A stretch of 48,189 nt of DNA from Alkalihalobacterium chitinilyticum. Its GTDB lineage: Bacteria; Bacillota; Bacilli; Bacillales; Bacillaceae_F. Both the position numbers and the translations under genes were made by a program. Below the pieces are notes generated by a model, which saw only the letters and a list, made by a program, of their open reading frames with translations, did not search any database and had not been told where the DNA came from. Position 1 is the stretch's first letter. Every line of letters starts with the position of its first letter. Shown one piece after another: positions 25,125-33,568 of the stretch. The stretch covers positions 1 through 48,189 of the forward strand of contig NZ_JAOTPO010000026.1 in NCBI RefSeq assembly GCF_029028005.1, given 5' to 3'.

Positions 25125-25347
25125 CTCTTACGCCCCCAATTAACATTTTTTTCATTATACACTATTCCTATTTGTTTAACATCTAATTCAAGGTTCTCTA
25201 TTTAAAGTCTTACATAAATCTATGGATTTAATCCATAAAAAAATGATTTACTAACAAACGATATTCGAGTACATTTAATAGTGTTTTAACTAGTCCATTA
25301 CATATGAAGATACATAAAATATACAACAAACTAAAGCGGGTGATACA

Positions 25348-26706
25348 ATGATCGCTAACATGTCAGATAACCAAATGCTAGTTTTAGTCATTAAATATTT
25401 GAAAGAATCTAAACGACACGCCCTTCAACAACTATTAGATGAACTACACCCATACGATTTTGCACAATTGTACAGAGGCCTCCCCGATAAGCACCATCAT
25501 AAATTTCTTACTTTCTTGACGCCAAATCAAATTGCAGCATTAATTGCTGAATTAGAACGGGATCTACAAATTGAAATGTTGCACAAACTCGGTATAGAAC
25601 GTTCATCAAAGGTCATGAACTTAATGGATAATGATGATGTTGCTGACTTATTAACTGACCTCTCTGGTGATAAAATTCAAGAGTTTCTCGATGCGATGAA
25701 ACAAGAAGAATCAGAAACGGTTCGTGATTTAATGAATTACCCCCCAGACTCTGCGGGTGGACTTATGACCGATCAGTTTATATGGATTAAGGAAAATTAT
25801 ACGGTTCGAGAAGCGGTTGACAAGCTCAAGGTTTATGCAGGTATTTCAGAAAACATTTATTATTTATACGTTATTAATGAAGAGAAAAAGCTTGTTGGTG
25901 TTGTTTCTTATCGTGATCTATTAATGGCACATATTGATGAGAGAATATCAGAAATTATGTTTAGCCGTGTTATCGCCGTACCCGTAGATGCTGACCAAGA
26001 AGACGTAGCACAAATCATTGAGCGGTATGACTTTATTGCCGTACCTGTAGTTGAGAAAGATCAAACATTATTAGGTATTATCACAGTTGACGATGCAATT
26101 GATATCGTTATTCGAGAAGCAAATGAAGATATTGAAAAATTATCGGCTTCAGGTAAAGACATTGACTTTAACACGAAAGCTTTAACAGCTTCCGCTAGGC
26201 GACTGCCTTGGCTTATTTTACTGTTATTTATTGGTCTTGTATCTGGGCAAATACTTAACAGCTTTGAGGAGACATTAGAACAAGTTCTTGCCCTGATTTT
26301 CTTTATGCCGATGATTGCAGGAATGACTGGAAATACAGGCACCCAATCACTTGCAGTTGTTGTATGAGGTATTGTGACAACGACTGTCGATCGAAAAACA
26401 GTCATTAAATTGATTTTCCGGGAGCTACGAGTCGGTATTACCATTGGTATTGTTTGCGGAATTCTTATTCTCCTTATTGCGTTTGTTTGGCAAGGAAGTT
26501 TTGTATTAGGTATTGTCGTTGGTATATCCTTATTAATTACTCTTATCGTAGGAACGATGGCTGGAACTGTCATTCCTCTTGCGTTATATCGACTTCGAGT
26601 TGATCCAGCTGTAGCCTCTGGTCCATTAATTACAACTTTAAATGATATCTTTTCACTTCTCATTTATTTTGGTATTGCTAGTGCTCTTCTTTCTTATTTA
26701 ATATAA
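25348..26706 (+). pseudogene. mgtE: mgtE magnesium transporter gene interrupted by in-frame TGA
   Basis: Read through, the frame encodes a 452-residue MgtE with the full domain order: N-domain of helical repeats, CBS pair (DQFIWIKENYTVREAVDKL; SRVIAVPVDADQEDVAQII), plug helix, and five membrane helices. Codon 340 is TGA (26365-26367) in the motif GNTGTQSLAVVV-stop-G, where homologues have Arg; CGA to TGA is one C-to-T change. No frameshift is seen and the rest (110 or so codons) is intact. If real, the product is truncated within the pore domain and inactive. A GTG at 26374 cannot rescue function. No M-box riboswitch is visible upstream. A sequencing error or readthrough are alternatives. Confidence 0.85.
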
Positions 26707-26760
26707 ATCTGTTAATCCGTTAGTTTTTAATTCAACGACATCTAAAACATAACTATCGAT

Positions 26761-26793
26761 AACAAGCCTGGCCCTTATTAGGCCAGGCTTGTT
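26761..26793 (+). terminator. terminator after mgtE
   Basis: Perfect 13-bp stem AACAAGCCTGGCC / GGCCAGGCTTGTT with 7-nt loop. Confidence 0.85.
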
Positions 26794-26881
26794 TAATTGT
26801 TGTTCTAACCTAACAAGACATGCATATACCTTACAATTAGAGGGCCAAGCTCCTAAACTCAGAAAGCGAAGGGTGCTTCTC

Positions 26882-27469
26882 ATGATTAAAAAAGTGTTTG
26901 CAGTTTTAATTGGTAGTCTCTTGATAAGTTACGGGATTAACCAGTTCTTCATTCCTCACCATATTCTTGATGGTGGAATGATTGGTGTCGGATTAATTGT
27001 TCATTATGTATGGGATCTGGACGTTGGGCTGTCCATTATTTTACTAAGTGTACCTATCTATATGTTAGCTTGGAAATACTATCGTATCTTTTTTTATTAC
27101 AGTATCCCAGGGTTTCTCGTTTCATCCTTATTTATTGATTGGTTTGATTTCCTCACTTTACCCTATGAATTTAATCCACTACTGAGCGCAATCTTAGGCG
27201 GACTTATATTAGGTGCCGGTGTTGGTATCATGTTTCGAGTCGACATAAGTACGGGTGGACTTGATCTTCTTGCCCAAATGATTGCTGATTACTCTAAAGT
27301 AAACATTGGTATAATGATTTTTATTATTGATTTCCTTGTTGTTATAGGTGGGATCTTTGTTATTTCCCCTACTGAAGTACTGTTATCGGTTATTGCCGTT
27401 ACCTCAACTGGTTTCTCTACTATGTTACTCACTTTAGATACGCATGGCTCACCCCATTCCTCCTTTTAA
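26882..27469 (+). CDS. YitT family membrane protein, short form
   Basis: 195 residues with about five membrane helices and YitT motifs HHILDGGMIGVGLIVHY and MFRVDISTGGLDLLAQMI. Many YitT proteins are about 280 residues with a C-terminal DUF2179 domain; this one lacks it, as do other short Bacillus members of about 200 residues, so I do not call it truncated. The tail (DTHGSPHSSF) is somewhat longer and more polar than usual. Start ATG 26882; only a weak AAGGGTG-like site is upstream. Function unknown. Confidence 0.8.
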   Translation: MIKKVFAVLIGSLLISYGINQFFIPHHILDGGMIGVGLIVHYVWDLDVGLSIILLSVPIYMLAWKYYRIFFYYSIPGFLVSSLFIDWFDFLTLPYEFNPLLSAILGGLILGAGVGIMFRVDISTGGLDLLAQMIADYSKVNIGIMIFIIDFLVVIGGIFVISPTEVLLSVIAVTSTGFSTMLLTLDTHGSPHSSF

Positions 27470-27557
27470 TTCGACAACTCATTTCCCGGGAAAGCAATAT
27501 TCGACTTTCTTTATTTCCCGTAATGTCGAAGCGCAGTGTAAGTTTTTGCGACATACA

Positions 27558-27671
27558 GACTGGCCTTAGGCGCAGAGATAAAGAAAATGCGGTGAACTTG
27601 AGTGAAGAATGTTGATCTTACCGCGTGGCGGAAAGGTTGTCTAGCTAGGCTTCGAGCGTCAAAGCTAGACA
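27558..27671 (+). repeat. structured intergenic repeat, copy B
   Basis: Shares ordered blocks with copy A (9737-9849): GACTGG, AGATAAAGNAAA, ATGTTGA, CTAGGC, AGCTAGAC. The internal stem is 27589-27595 with 27618-27624 (GCGGTGA/TTACCGC), where copy A has ACGATGA/TTATCGT. A second 8-bp hairpin at its end is GTCTAGCT / AGCTAGAC. The 80 bp before it contains the palindrome TTTCCCGGGAAA and TTCGACA/TGTCGAA arms. Confidence 0.55.
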
Positions 27672-27696
27672 TCCTAATATGTTATACTTACGAACA

Positions 27697-27728
27697 AAAG
27701 GGCAGTTCTCTAGGGAACTGCCCTTTCT
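27697..27728 (-). terminator. terminator of the sigX-rsiX operon
   Basis: Reverse strand AAAGGGCAGTTC / GAACTGCCCTTT perfect 12-bp stem followed by TTGTT. Confidence 0.85.
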
Positions 27729-27736
27729 AATTACCC

Positions 27737-28852
27737 TTAACGAAAAGCTATTCCGTTTGGTGAAATTTCTGTTGATATTCTATCATTTAACTGATACGGT
27801 CCAAATTCCTCTACCCCTGCATTTTTAAATTCTACTTCCTCTATCTTAAAGTCCTTAGCAGTCAGTAATATCGCTTCTACCAAGATTAATGCCTCTTCAT
27901 GTATGGTTAGTTCAGTTCCTTGACCAAATAAAATAGTTGCAGCTTGGTCTGACGTTTCTATCGTGTCAATTACAATACCGGAAGTCACGGAAGTCATTAA
28001 TTGAACAATATCTTCAAAGTTAAGCCCTGTAACTTCTCCAAGTCCTCCAACCACTAAAAATGTCCTGCCTGTAGAATTTTCATAAGCTGTGTATCCTGAA
28101 GGAGCACTCGTAACTGACATTTCCTCCACTGGTCCGTAACTTCCAATATCTACCCCTCTTTGTCCATCAACTAATATATTAAATCTTTCATAGCCTAACG
28201 GTTCAATTACCGACTTAATGGACTCCATTAACATATTTTCATTCGCAGATCCTGCTGGAACCTGGGGAATGTTAACTGAAACTGTTGTGTTAGATACTTC
28301 TTCCATAGTCACTCCTTCAAGAGGCGAAGCTAGTAAACCTACAGTTGACGGGTCATACTCTTCTAAGATGCTAGAGATTTGATTTAAGACCGTATCATCG
28401 TCTCTCACAATAAAACTCAAAGGAACGATAAACATGGCTTGCTCATCTAGAAATGGAATCGTTACTACTCGTTGGTCCTCTTGAAGATTACTTTCAATTA
28501 TGGCAGAAATATAGTTTGTATATTCCATTGTTGTTTCTGTTGCTTCCTCTAAAGCTTCGTCCATGTCAACCATAAACATTTCACCAGCTTCGGCTTCTTC
28601 TGCATATGGTAAGGCTTCTTCACTTCCATTACTTAGTATCATAGGGATTAGTGCCAATAAAAGAACTGCAGCTGTTGCACTGGCAAGAGTAGGCATCAGC
28701 CATGGTCTTCTTCTTTTCTGTGGTTCAGCGGCTTTTATCTGCTTCTGTATATTTCGAAATATCTCATCTTTTGAACGATGATCTTTTACCTTAGGGAGTT
28801 GTTTCATTTTATTCGCAAACTCTTCTAAGTCAAAGTTATCTTTGTTGTCCAC
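27737..28852 (-). CDS. rsiX: RsiX-like anti-sigma factor
   Basis: 371 residues (B. subtilis RsiX 368). Cytoplasmic N-terminus of about 50 residues (FANKMKQLPKVKDHRSKDEIFRNIQKQI) resembles the start of RsiX, one membrane helix (residues about 52-71, LMPTLASATAAVLLLALIPMI), then a large extracytoplasmic part with duplicated GerMN-like folds (RVVTIPFLDEQAMFIVPLSF; VGLNFEDIVQLM). It should sequester SigX until envelope stress. GTG start at 28852 after AAGGAGGGAT. It starts 1 nt after the sigX stop. Confidence 0.9.
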   Translation of the reverse strand: MDNKDNFDLEEFANKMKQLPKVKDHRSKDEIFRNIQKQIKAAEPQKRRRPWLMPTLASATAAVLLLALIPMILSNGSEEALPYAEEAEAGEMFMVDMDEALEEATETTMEYTNYISAIIESNLQEDQRVVTIPFLDEQAMFIVPLSFIVRDDDTVLNQISSILEEYDPSTVGLLASPLEGVTMEEVSNTTVSVNIPQVPAGSANENMLMESIKSVIEPLGYERFNILVDGQRGVDIGSYGPVEEMSVTSAPSGYTAYENSTGRTFLVVGGLGEVTGLNFEDIVQLMTSVTSGIVIDTIETSDQAATILFGQGTELTIHEEALILVEAILLTAKDFKIEEVEFKNAGVEEFGPYQLNDRISTEISPNGIAFR

Positions 28853-28853
28853 A

Positions 28854-29387
28854 TTATCCCTCCTTTACAGCTCCAATGTTAGTCTGGCCAACGTATTCCT
28901 TTAAGGCTTTAATGGCTCGATGCGTTGTAGTTTTCACTTTACTTTCAGACCACCCGAGAACTTGGGCTGCTTCAGTAATTGTTAGTGACTGGACATATCT
29001 TAGGATAATTACTTGTTGTTGATCTGTTGAGCATTGTGCCAGCCCTTTATAAATTAGACGTAATTCGTCGGATTGAGTTACAATTTCTTCAGGTAAAGGT
29101 GCTGGATCACGAATTTCTGCTTTCTCAATCGGCCCAAGCAATCCTAACCACTTTCTTTTTTGGCGGTTTTGTTTTCGGATCCAATCAATCGTAATATTCC
29201 TTGCAATGGAATAGAGCCATGTCTTTTCACTGCTTTTCCCTTCAAAAGATACATAAGACTGGAGAACTTTAATATATACTTCTTGAACTAACTCTTCTGC
29301 CGTTTCACGACTTCGAACCATATAAAATATAAATTGAAATAATGACTGATGATACGTTTCATATAAACGATCGAATGTGCTCTCCAA
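28854..29387 (-). CDS. sigX: ECF sigma factor SigX
   Basis: 177 residues. Strong match to SigX: STFDRLYETYHQSLFQFIFYMV, EELVQEVYIKVLQSYVSFEGKSSEKTWLYSIARNITIDWIRKQ (region 2) and TITEAAQVLGWSESKVKTTTHRAIKALKEY (region 4). SigX governs cell-surface charge and lipid/teichoic acid modification genes in B. subtilis. Start at TTG 29387: GGAGG is 8 nt upstream and the N-terminus then equals B. subtilis SigX. The GTG at 29396 overlaps the ribosome site. Autoregulated by the ECF promoter just upstream. Confidence 0.93.
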   Translation of the reverse strand: MESTFDRLYETYHQSLFQFIFYMVRSRETAEELVQEVYIKVLQSYVSFEGKSSEKTWLYSIARNITIDWIRKQNRQKRKWLGLLGPIEKAEIRDPAPLPEEIVTQSDELRLIYKGLAQCSTDQQQVIILRYVQSLTITEAAQVLGWSESKVKTTTHRAIKALKEYVGQTNIGAVKEG

Positions 29388-29409
29388 AAAGGACACCTCC
29401 CTTATTTAA

Positions 29410-29435
29410 GACGATAAACCACTGTGTAAGTTACA
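29410..29435 (-). promoter_or_regulatory. ECF-type autoregulatory promoter of sigX
   Basis: Reverse strand -35 TGTAAC (29430-29435), 16-nt spacer, -10 CGTC (29410-29413), the SigX/SigW class pattern. Confidence 0.75.
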
Positions 29436-29551
29436 AAAAAAACGCAAAAAAAGCCCAGAAGGGAGAATCCTTGTGAGCATCGTTACACAACTTTTTTGTT
29501 TATCTCCTTAGAGATAACAATATGTGAAAGTTTGGAAATTGACAACTTAAA

Positions 29552-29650
29552 TTATTCGACAAACCTACTCCCAATAATCCAATATAAAAATCCATAAAGG
29601 AGTGCAATTCCTGCGATTAATAGAAATAGTGCTTTATTGGATAATTTCAA
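29552..29650 (-). CDS. small membrane peptide, 32 residues
   Basis: TTG start at 29650, reading MKLSNKALFLLIAGIALL then YGFLYWIIGSRFVE and a stop. One hydrophobic helix with a positive N-terminus. GGTGG lies 7 nt upstream of the start; the frame is closed by a TAG four codons further upstream. It is on the same strand as, and just upstream of, sigX. No function known; coding status rests on the ribosome site and amino-acid pattern only. Confidence 0.45.
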   Translation of the reverse strand: MKLSNKALFLLIAGIALLYGFLYWIIGSRFVE

Positions 29651-29703
29651 ACTCCATCCACCACCCTAGATATAATTATTTAAATTATAGCATAGGAAGT
29701 GGA

Positions 29704-29738
29704 CAAAAAAAATGAACGCTTAAAGAACTGATTAAGCG
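29704..29738 (-). terminator. possible terminator after transposase remnant
   Basis: Reverse strand CGCTTAA / TTAAGCG 7-bp stem followed by TTCATTTTTTTT. Confidence 0.45.
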
Positions 29739-29842
29739 CTCAAACAGTACAAGCAATATAGGATTAACCCTATTATGAATTAAAATGTAGGATGACTAGT
29801 AGAAAATGATTTGAAGGATAAAAATGAATGTGGACTCATTCA

Positions 29843-30040
29843 TTAACTTTTCTCAAAAGCAACGTTACCTCCTATGCGCCTCTTTTGGAACTTTCCTGAT
29901 TCATATTCGACCACCCAGCGATGGACTAAACCTACACTTAACACATACCTTCTGGCAATCATCGATTTATTTCCTGTTTCAATTGCTTCTTTCACCACCT
30001 TCGCTTTAAATTCCTTAGAGTAGCTAGCTCGCTTCAACAC
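29843..30040 (-). pseudogene. transposase OrfA-like fragment
   Basis: 65 codons starting LKRASYSKEFKAKVVKEAIETGNKSMIARRYVLSVGLVHRWVVEYE, a helix-turn-helix of the kind found at the N-terminus of IS3-type transposase OrfA proteins (about 90-100 residues). The match stops after about 52 residues and the last 13 (KRRIGGNVAFEKS) look unrelated. No OrfB or terminal inverted repeats are seen nearby, so this is a decayed scrap. Confidence 0.65.
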
Positions 30041-30091
30041 TCATCCCCCATTCCATTTTCTTTTTTTGTAAACGCTTTCATAATTTGTTAT

Positions 30092-30122
30092 AAAAAAACA
30101 ACCACTAGCTTAGGGTTGTTTT
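30092..30122 (-). terminator. terminator downstream of UspA gene
   Basis: Reverse strand AAAACAACC / GGTTGTTTTTTT, 9-bp stem with 10-nt loop. Confidence 0.8.
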
Positions 30123-30228
30123 CATCTCTTACTAATGTATATGTCTGAATTTTAAAAAAATATCGATAATTTGTCAAGGTTTCTAACATTACAATTGTAT
30201 TAAAACCATTACATCTACGTAAAATATA

Positions 30229-30648
30229 TCATTTCACAATCATGACTGGACACTTGGCACGCTTTGCTACTTTATGACTTACACTGCCCAATACCATTTC
30301 TTGCAGTGTATTTAGTCCTCTACTGCCGATGACGATCAAATCAAACTGTTTCTCATTTGCATACTTCACAATCGCAAGCCCAGGTTCTCCCCTTACAATT
30401 TTCACTTCATAATTAATGTTTTCATTTTTTGCCTGTTGCTCAATTGCACTCAACTTCTGTTTTCTTTGGGAAACTATCCCTAAAGCATCCCAATTTTTTA
30501 ATACGTCTGCTTTTGACGTGCTCCCGTCGACTACATACAAAACCGTTACAGATGTATCTTTACTCGTTTTAGCGATGGCTATAGCTTTCTCTGCTGCCCT
30601 AATGGAATGCTCAGACCCATCAGCAGGAAGTAATATACGTTTAAACAT
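30229..30648 (-). CDS. universal stress protein (UspA family)
   Basis: 139 residues, single Usp domain. N-terminal strand MFKRILLPADGSEHSIRAAEKAI with the conserved Asp-Gly-Ser, and C-terminal nucleotide-binding signature IVIGSRGLNTLQEMVLGSVSHKVAKRAKCPVMIVK (G-2x-G-9x-G-[S/T]), so ATP-binding type. The start at 30648 has AAGGGG 8 nt upstream; in-frame codons upstream lack a site. Monocistronic. Confidence 0.93.
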   Translation of the reverse strand: MFKRILLPADGSEHSIRAAEKAIAIAKTSKDTSVTVLYVVDGSTSKADVLKNWDALGIVSQRKQKLSAIEQQAKNENINYEVKIVRGEPGLAIVKYANEKQFDLIVIGSRGLNTLQEMVLGSVSHKVAKRAKCPVMIVK

Positions 30649-30896
30649 ACATATTCCCCTTTCGAAAGTCAGTAAACACACGTTTTGTTTAAGTTGAATT
30701 CGTCTAAGCTAGTAAACTACGCGACTTCCATTATTTTCTCTTTATCTTATTATAACTTAAACCAGCCAGACGGTCATTCGACTTTCACTGTGCACATATC
30801 ATAGAGAGGCAAATTCTCATTTACGTACACGAATTATTAAGTTTATAATGAATTAACATTGTAGGCGAAACCTGAAAGAAGCGGTTGAGGGACATT

Positions 30897-31493
30897 ATGG
30901 AGTTATTTGAGTTTTTAATCATGAAGTATGGCTATATTGCCATTATTATTATACTAATAGGGGGAATTGTAGGTCTTCCTATACCAGATGAAGTATTACT
31001 TACATTGATTGGGTATTATACATATGCTGGTAAGATGTCGTATACATTAGCTTTACTCTCTGCTTTTACGGGCTCAACAATCGGAATATCGATTAGTTAT
31101 TTTTTAGGTGCAAAACTTGGGTTGCCTTTCTTATTGAAATATGGACCCCGTTTTCACATTACACATAAAAAAGTAGCTTATACCCAACAGCTTTTTTATA
31201 AGTATGGCCCTATCCTTCTTTTTATCGGTTATTTCATTCCAGGGCTGCGTCATATTACCGGCTATCTATCTGGAATATCCAAATACAACTTTATGAAATT
31301 TTCTCTCTTTGCCTACACCGGTGCTTTTACATGGGTCTTCCTCTTTATCACACTAGGACAGGAACTCGGGAATAAGTGGTATATTGTTGAACGGTACTTT
31401 TTAAAATTTGGGTTACTATTATTTATTTTAGTCGTACTCATCAGTATTTTTCTTATTATTAGATACAATAGTATTAAAAGGAAATCTAAATAG
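30897..31493 (+). CDS. DedA family membrane protein
   Basis: 198 residues, four to five membrane segments. DedA motifs GGIVGLPIPDEVLLTLIGYYTYAG, FLGAKLGLPFLLKYG and FIPGLRHITGYLSGIS (the conserved G-x-x-R) are present. DedA proteins have been linked to undecaprenyl-phosphate or phospholipid flipping and membrane homeostasis. Start ATG 30897 after GAGGGA. Single gene ending in a bidirectional terminator. Confidence 0.93.
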   Translation: MELFEFLIMKYGYIAIIIILIGGIVGLPIPDEVLLTLIGYYTYAGKMSYTLALLSAFTGSTIGISISYFLGAKLGLPFLLKYGPRFHITHKKVAYTQQLFYKYGPILLFIGYFIPGLRHITGYLSGISKYNFMKFSLFAYTGAFTWVFLFITLGQELGNKWYIVERYFLKFGLLLFILVVLISIFLIIRYNSIKRKSK

Positions 31494-31506
31494 TCCGTTA
31501 TAAATC

Positions 31507-31536
31507 AAAAAAAAGTGAGGAAGCCCTCACTTTTTT
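31507..31536. terminator. bidirectional terminator
   Basis: AAAAAAAAGTGAGG-AAGC-CCTCACTTTTTT; serves the DedA gene and the convergent lipoprotein gene. Confidence 0.9.
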
Positions 31537-31540
31537 ATTA

Positions 31541-31960
31541 TTACTCTGCAGATTTCAGTTCGATCTCTTCTTTAACCTCATCTACTGTATCAAATAACCA
31601 TGTACCTGTTAACTCTTCACCATCAAAAGCAACTGCTACAAAGCCATCTTCTACTTGGATGATATCTACTTTATAAGCACCATATTCTTCTTTTTCAGTA
31701 TCGATTGTATCGATATAACGGATTTCTTGTGCAGAACCCCATAGTAATAACTCTGCAGCATATGAGCTGTACGTTTTACCTTCATGCGCTCTTTCTTTGA
31801 ACTCGTCAGCTGTTAAGTAACCAGTCTCTTCAACTTCAACTACTTCTTCAGTTTCAGTTGCTCCTCCAGCTTGTTCTGTCTCTTCTGCAGGCTCAGTATC
31901 TGCTGTTCCACAGCCAACTAATAACATACCAGCTGCCATAACCATTAAAAACTTTTTCAT
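31541..31960 (-). CDS. uncharacterised acidic lipoprotein
   Basis: 139 residues. Lipoprotein signal with Cys17 in MLLVGC, then an acidic low-complexity linker (TEPAEETEQAGGATETEEVVEVEE) and a small domain of about 90 residues (GYLTADEFKERAHEGKTYSSYAAELLLWG ... GTWLFDTVDEVKEEI). Very acidic overall, as often seen in surface proteins of alkaliphiles. I do not recognise the domain. Good ribosome-site region GGGGTTGAG before the ATG; convergent with the DedA gene. Confidence 0.85.
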   Translation of the reverse strand: MKKFLMVMAAGMLLVGCGTADTEPAEETEQAGGATETEEVVEVEETGYLTADEFKERAHEGKTYSSYAAELLLWGSAQEIRYIDTIDTEKEEYGAYKVDIIQVEDGFVAVAFDGEELTGTWLFDTVDEVKEEIELKSAE

Positions 31961-32325
31961 ATCTTCTCAACCCCTATATCTATTTTTCTCTCATGGGCTA
32001 TTATATAACAAAAAGAATTTTAAGATAAAGTAGAAAGTTTTTACTTTTATAAAGTTTAAATTTTCACTAAAATTTAACTTTTCTGAAAGTAAATTTACTT
32101 TTTTATCTTTTGGGACCATTATTCGAGCTTAGAACTTTCTAATTTATACTAAATTACTAGTGCACTCCAGTCGCTTACCCTCTTCAACATTTTAACGATT
32201 ATATTTTAATAATCGATATTTATTTATTCTAGATAATCATGTATTATATACAATTGTATGGTTATTACTTCATCATTTTTTTATAAAATAATTTACATAA
32301 AAGAAATTCTTAGGAGTCGATAGGT
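31961..32325. other. AT-rich intergenic region, nothing definite
   Basis: 365 bp, very AT-rich. It must contain promoters for the lipoprotein (TATAAT at about 32000-32005 on the reverse strand) and for the 63-residue gene; no structured RNA or further gene was found. Confidence 0.4.
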
Positions 32326-32517
32326 ATGAAAAAAGATAAAGTGCGTGGTGTAAGCATTCACACAACGGGAGAAGGTTTAGCTTACTATATTCATTATGAT
32401 CAAAACGGGACAAAACATGTAGACAAACAAATGTATGAGGAAGCTATTGCTTCACTACAAAAATGGGATCACCAAATTGACCAAAACAAAACCGAAGTTA
32501 GAGCTTTAAAGCTCTAA
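32326..32517 (+). CDS. uncharacterised 63-residue protein
   Basis: Begins MKKDKVRGVSIHTTGEGLAY, continues with a likely beta-hairpin (YYIHYDQNGTKHVDKQMYEEAI) and ends in a charged helix. Soluble, no cysteine. GGAG is 9 nt before the ATG. The terminator hairpin begins inside the last eight codons. Monocistronic; no recognised family. Confidence 0.7.
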   Translation: MKKDKVRGVSIHTTGEGLAYYIHYDQNGTKHVDKQMYEEAIASLQKWDHQIDQNKTEVRALKL

Positions 32518-32527
32518 TCTCGGTTTT
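32490..32527 (+). terminator. terminator overlapping the 3' end of the 63-residue gene
   Basis: AACCGA-GTTAGAGCTTT / AAAGCTCTAAT-TCGGTT with T tract; the stop codon (32515-32517) lies in the descending arm. Confidence 0.85.
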
Positions 32528-32712
32528 TTCTTTAATCGATTTCTTGAACACAATCCACTATAATATCGAAACCGCTTAACTGAAAATATAAGCCAGACAG
32601 ACCGAACTCAATCCTGTGAAGAACAAATTTACTTCTTGAAAAATTATTAAAATCGAATTATACTTAATTCCAAGTAAACAAATATGTTTTATTGTGATTG
32701 GAGGCGTTACCT

Positions 32713-33516
32713 ATGATTAAGCCCGTTTATTTTCCCGCAGGAGATACCCTCTTGTCTGCTATGATTCACTATCCAAAACAAACGCTAAACAAGCATGTTC
32801 CAGCGGTGATCTTTGTCCACGGTTTTGTGGGGAGTAAGGTCGGTGAACATCGTCTGTTTGTAAAAGCTGCAAACTACTTTTCTGAACGTGGATTTCTTGT
32901 TTTCCGCTTTGATTTTGGCGGTTGCGGTGAAAGTGAAGGCGATTATAGTCACGTAACCTTAACAAAACAAGTTAAAGAGCTCCAATCTGCCATTGATTAT
33001 GTATTATCCATAGATCAAGTCGATCCCAATCTATTAACAGTTGTCGGTCATAGCTTAGGCGGGGCTGTTTCATCCCTGACTGCTAGCAGGGATGAGCGAA
33101 TCAAGCGGCTTATCTTATGGTCCCCTGTTGCAAGACCGTACACAGATATCGTTCGGATAACGAGTGAAGAGGCCGTTACTCAAGCTCACCAAAATGGAGT
33201 TTTTGATTACAAAGGATTTAATTTAAGCCATTTCTTTTTTGAAAATCTCAAGCTTCACCATCCATTAAAGGCTATACGTAATTACTTTGGACCAGCCTAC
33301 ATTATTCATGCTGCAGACGATCAAGATGTTCCTGCTGACAATGCTATCGATTACTATGATGCATTGAAAGAAAATAGAGCGGGAACGACACAATATTCTT
33401 ATATTCAAGATGCTGACCACACCTTTTCTAGTTACCTTTATGAACAACAGTTATTTGATACTACGTTTGAATGGGTAGTCGGTATTGAGACCAAGTGTGA
33501 AGCTAATATTATATAA
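32713..33516 (+). CDS. alpha/beta hydrolase
   Basis: 267 residues. Oxyanion motif VIFVHGFVGSK, nucleophile elbow VVGHSLGGAVS (Ser114), acid loop HAADDQDVP and terminal His in IQDADHTFSS: the full Ser-Asp-His set of a serine hydrolase/esterase, similar to the cinnamoyl-ester-hydrolase-like group. Substrate unknown. The ATG at 32713 has GGAGG 8 nt upstream; the TTG at 32698 overlaps that site. Single gene. Confidence 0.9.
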   Translation: MIKPVYFPAGDTLLSAMIHYPKQTLNKHVPAVIFVHGFVGSKVGEHRLFVKAANYFSERGFLVFRFDFGGCGESEGDYSHVTLTKQVKELQSAIDYVLSIDQVDPNLLTVVGHSLGGAVSSLTASRDERIKRLILWSPVARPYTDIVRITSEEAVTQAHQNGVFDYKGFNLSHFFFENLKLHHPLKAIRNYFGPAYIIHAADDQDVPADNAIDYYDALKENRAGTTQYSYIQDADHTFSSYLYEQQLFDTTFEWVVGIETKCEANII

Positions 33517-33520
33517 ATGT

Positions 33521-33562
33521 AAAAAAGCTAGACGAGCAGGTAACCGCATCGTCTAGCTTTTT
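33521..33562. terminator. bidirectional terminator between hydrolase and prfC
   Basis: AAAAAGCTAGACGA / TCGTCTAGCTTTTT, 14-bp perfect stem with a 13-nt loop. Confidence 0.9.
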
Positions 33563-33568
33563 CAAGTC

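Noticed and set aside
25180-25347. M-box (magnesium) riboswitch before mgtE
   Set aside because: The leader is short and AT-rich and shows none of the conserved M-box helices.
26061-26663. 200-codon frame antisense to mgtE
   Set aside because: Mirror of the mgtE coding strand, with isoleucine/proline/threonine-rich translation and no ribosome site.
26882-27469. YitT gene as a truncated pseudogene
   Set aside because: Short YitT proteins of about 200 residues without DUF2179 are common in Bacillus, and all membrane segments are present.
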